A stretch of DNA of 24,750 nt from JBBQZO01 sp038207625. Lineage in GTDB: Bacteria; Pseudomonadota; Gammaproteobacteria; Burkholderiales; Burkholderiaceae_D. Positions 24,563 to 24,750 of the stretch are shown here, one piece after another. The position numbers were made by a program, and so were the translations under genes. The stretch is from NCBI GenBank assembly GCA_038207625.1, contig JBBQZO010000053.1:1-24750 (forward strand), given 5' to 3'. Each line of letters starts with the position of its first letter. Within the stretch, counting starts at the first letter, position 1. The notes under the pieces were generated by a model. It was given only the letters and a program-made list of their open reading frames with translations, made no database searches and was not told the origin of the DNA.

Positions 24563-24739
24563 ATGCGCCGCTATCACCAGGCGCGCCGGGACGAACCAGT
24601 CACCTTTGAACTGAGCCCGGCCGGCGGGTGCGGCATCCTGCCGCCCAATATTGAGCCGGACATCGCCGCCGTCGCTGGCGCCGTGCTGGTGACCAAGCGC
24701 GCGCGTGCACAGGCGGTCTGGCCGCTGGTCCTCCCATAA
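24563..24739 (+). CDS. Possible 58-residue protein of unknown function
   Basis: An ATG-to-TAA frame of 58 codons (MRRYHQARRDEPVTFELSP...VWPLVLP). Its third positions are strongly G/C, as in real genes of this window, and it contains a plausible hydrophobic segment (EPDIAAVAGAVLVTK). There is no clear Shine-Dalgarno. It does not resemble a family I know. It could be a genuine small protein, or a piece of a longer degraded gene. Confidence 0.35.
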   Translation: MRRYHQARRDEPVTFELSPAGGCGILPPNIEPDIAAVAGAVLVTKRARAQAVWPLVLP

Positions 24740-24750
24740 TTCTTAATATA

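Noticed and set aside
24412..24577. Minus-strand frame beginning at 24577 with a hydrophobic start
   Set aside because: The first ~55 residues look mildly protein-like, but there is no ribosome site and the frame continues as antisense through the reductase gene.
1..24750. tRNA, rRNA, CRISPR, insertion sequence or phage features
   Set aside because: None was seen: no clustered direct repeats with spacers, no transposase motifs and no tRNA-like cloverleaf noticed by eye. A tRNA or small-RNA scan would be needed to exclude small RNAs.

Overview
The window is high-GC bacterial chromosome with tightly packed genes, ATGA start/stop overlaps and strong GC bias at third codon positions. The protein families suggest a betaproteobacterium of the Oxalobacteraceae type (Massilia, Duganella or Janthinobacterium-like). 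These include KPW-type receivers with HDOD and EAL proteins, a DUF2760/Hsp70 operon, a secreted protein with a YYC...YYPYV...CP...W motif, and a Gly-zipper lipoprotein. The taxonomic placement is inference from family content; no rRNA or other marker gene is present.

Region 1 (1-7590) is a signal-transduction cluster. A GGDEF(truncated)-EAL-REC-PAS protein, a 109-residue single-module protein, an HDOD protein, a PAS histidine kinase, a REC/HD-GYP-like protein and a single-receiver protein run head to tail on the plus strand. Four of the five junctions overlap. A second histidine kinase, paralogous to the first, converges on them and overlaps the last gene by 11 bp. The set looks like a branched phosphorelay that feeds cyclic-di-GMP turnover and HDOD-type regulation.

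Region 2 (7591-8604) holds a small orphan minus-strand gene with an excellent intrinsic terminator. Upstream of it is a short, possibly decayed open frame of lower GC3.

Region 3 (8605-13485) is mixed housekeeping and accessory content: an AI-2E/PerM-family membrane protein, an XRE regulator coupled to a four-helix membrane protein, an isochorismatase-like hydrolase, a secreted PHB-depolymerase/feruloyl-esterase-like hydrolase, and a membrane-anchored diguanylate cyclase.

Region 4 (13627-18931) is a three-gene minus-strand operon: DUF2760 protein, then a 613-residue Hsp70-like ATPase, then a 957-residue Hsp70-like ATPase with a large non-canonical C-terminal region (DUF3731-like). It is the best candidate in the window for a poorly described system, a non-canonical Hsp70 pair with no J-protein or nucleotide-exchange factor beside it.

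Region 5 (19442-20466) carries two small envelope proteins in one minus-strand operon. Region 6 (20857-24411) carries a periplasmic GH63 glucosidase of the YgjK type followed by an aldo/keto reductase of the YghZ type. The right edge ends with an uncertain 58-codon frame.

No tRNA, rRNA, CRISPR array, insertion sequence or phage gene was recognised.
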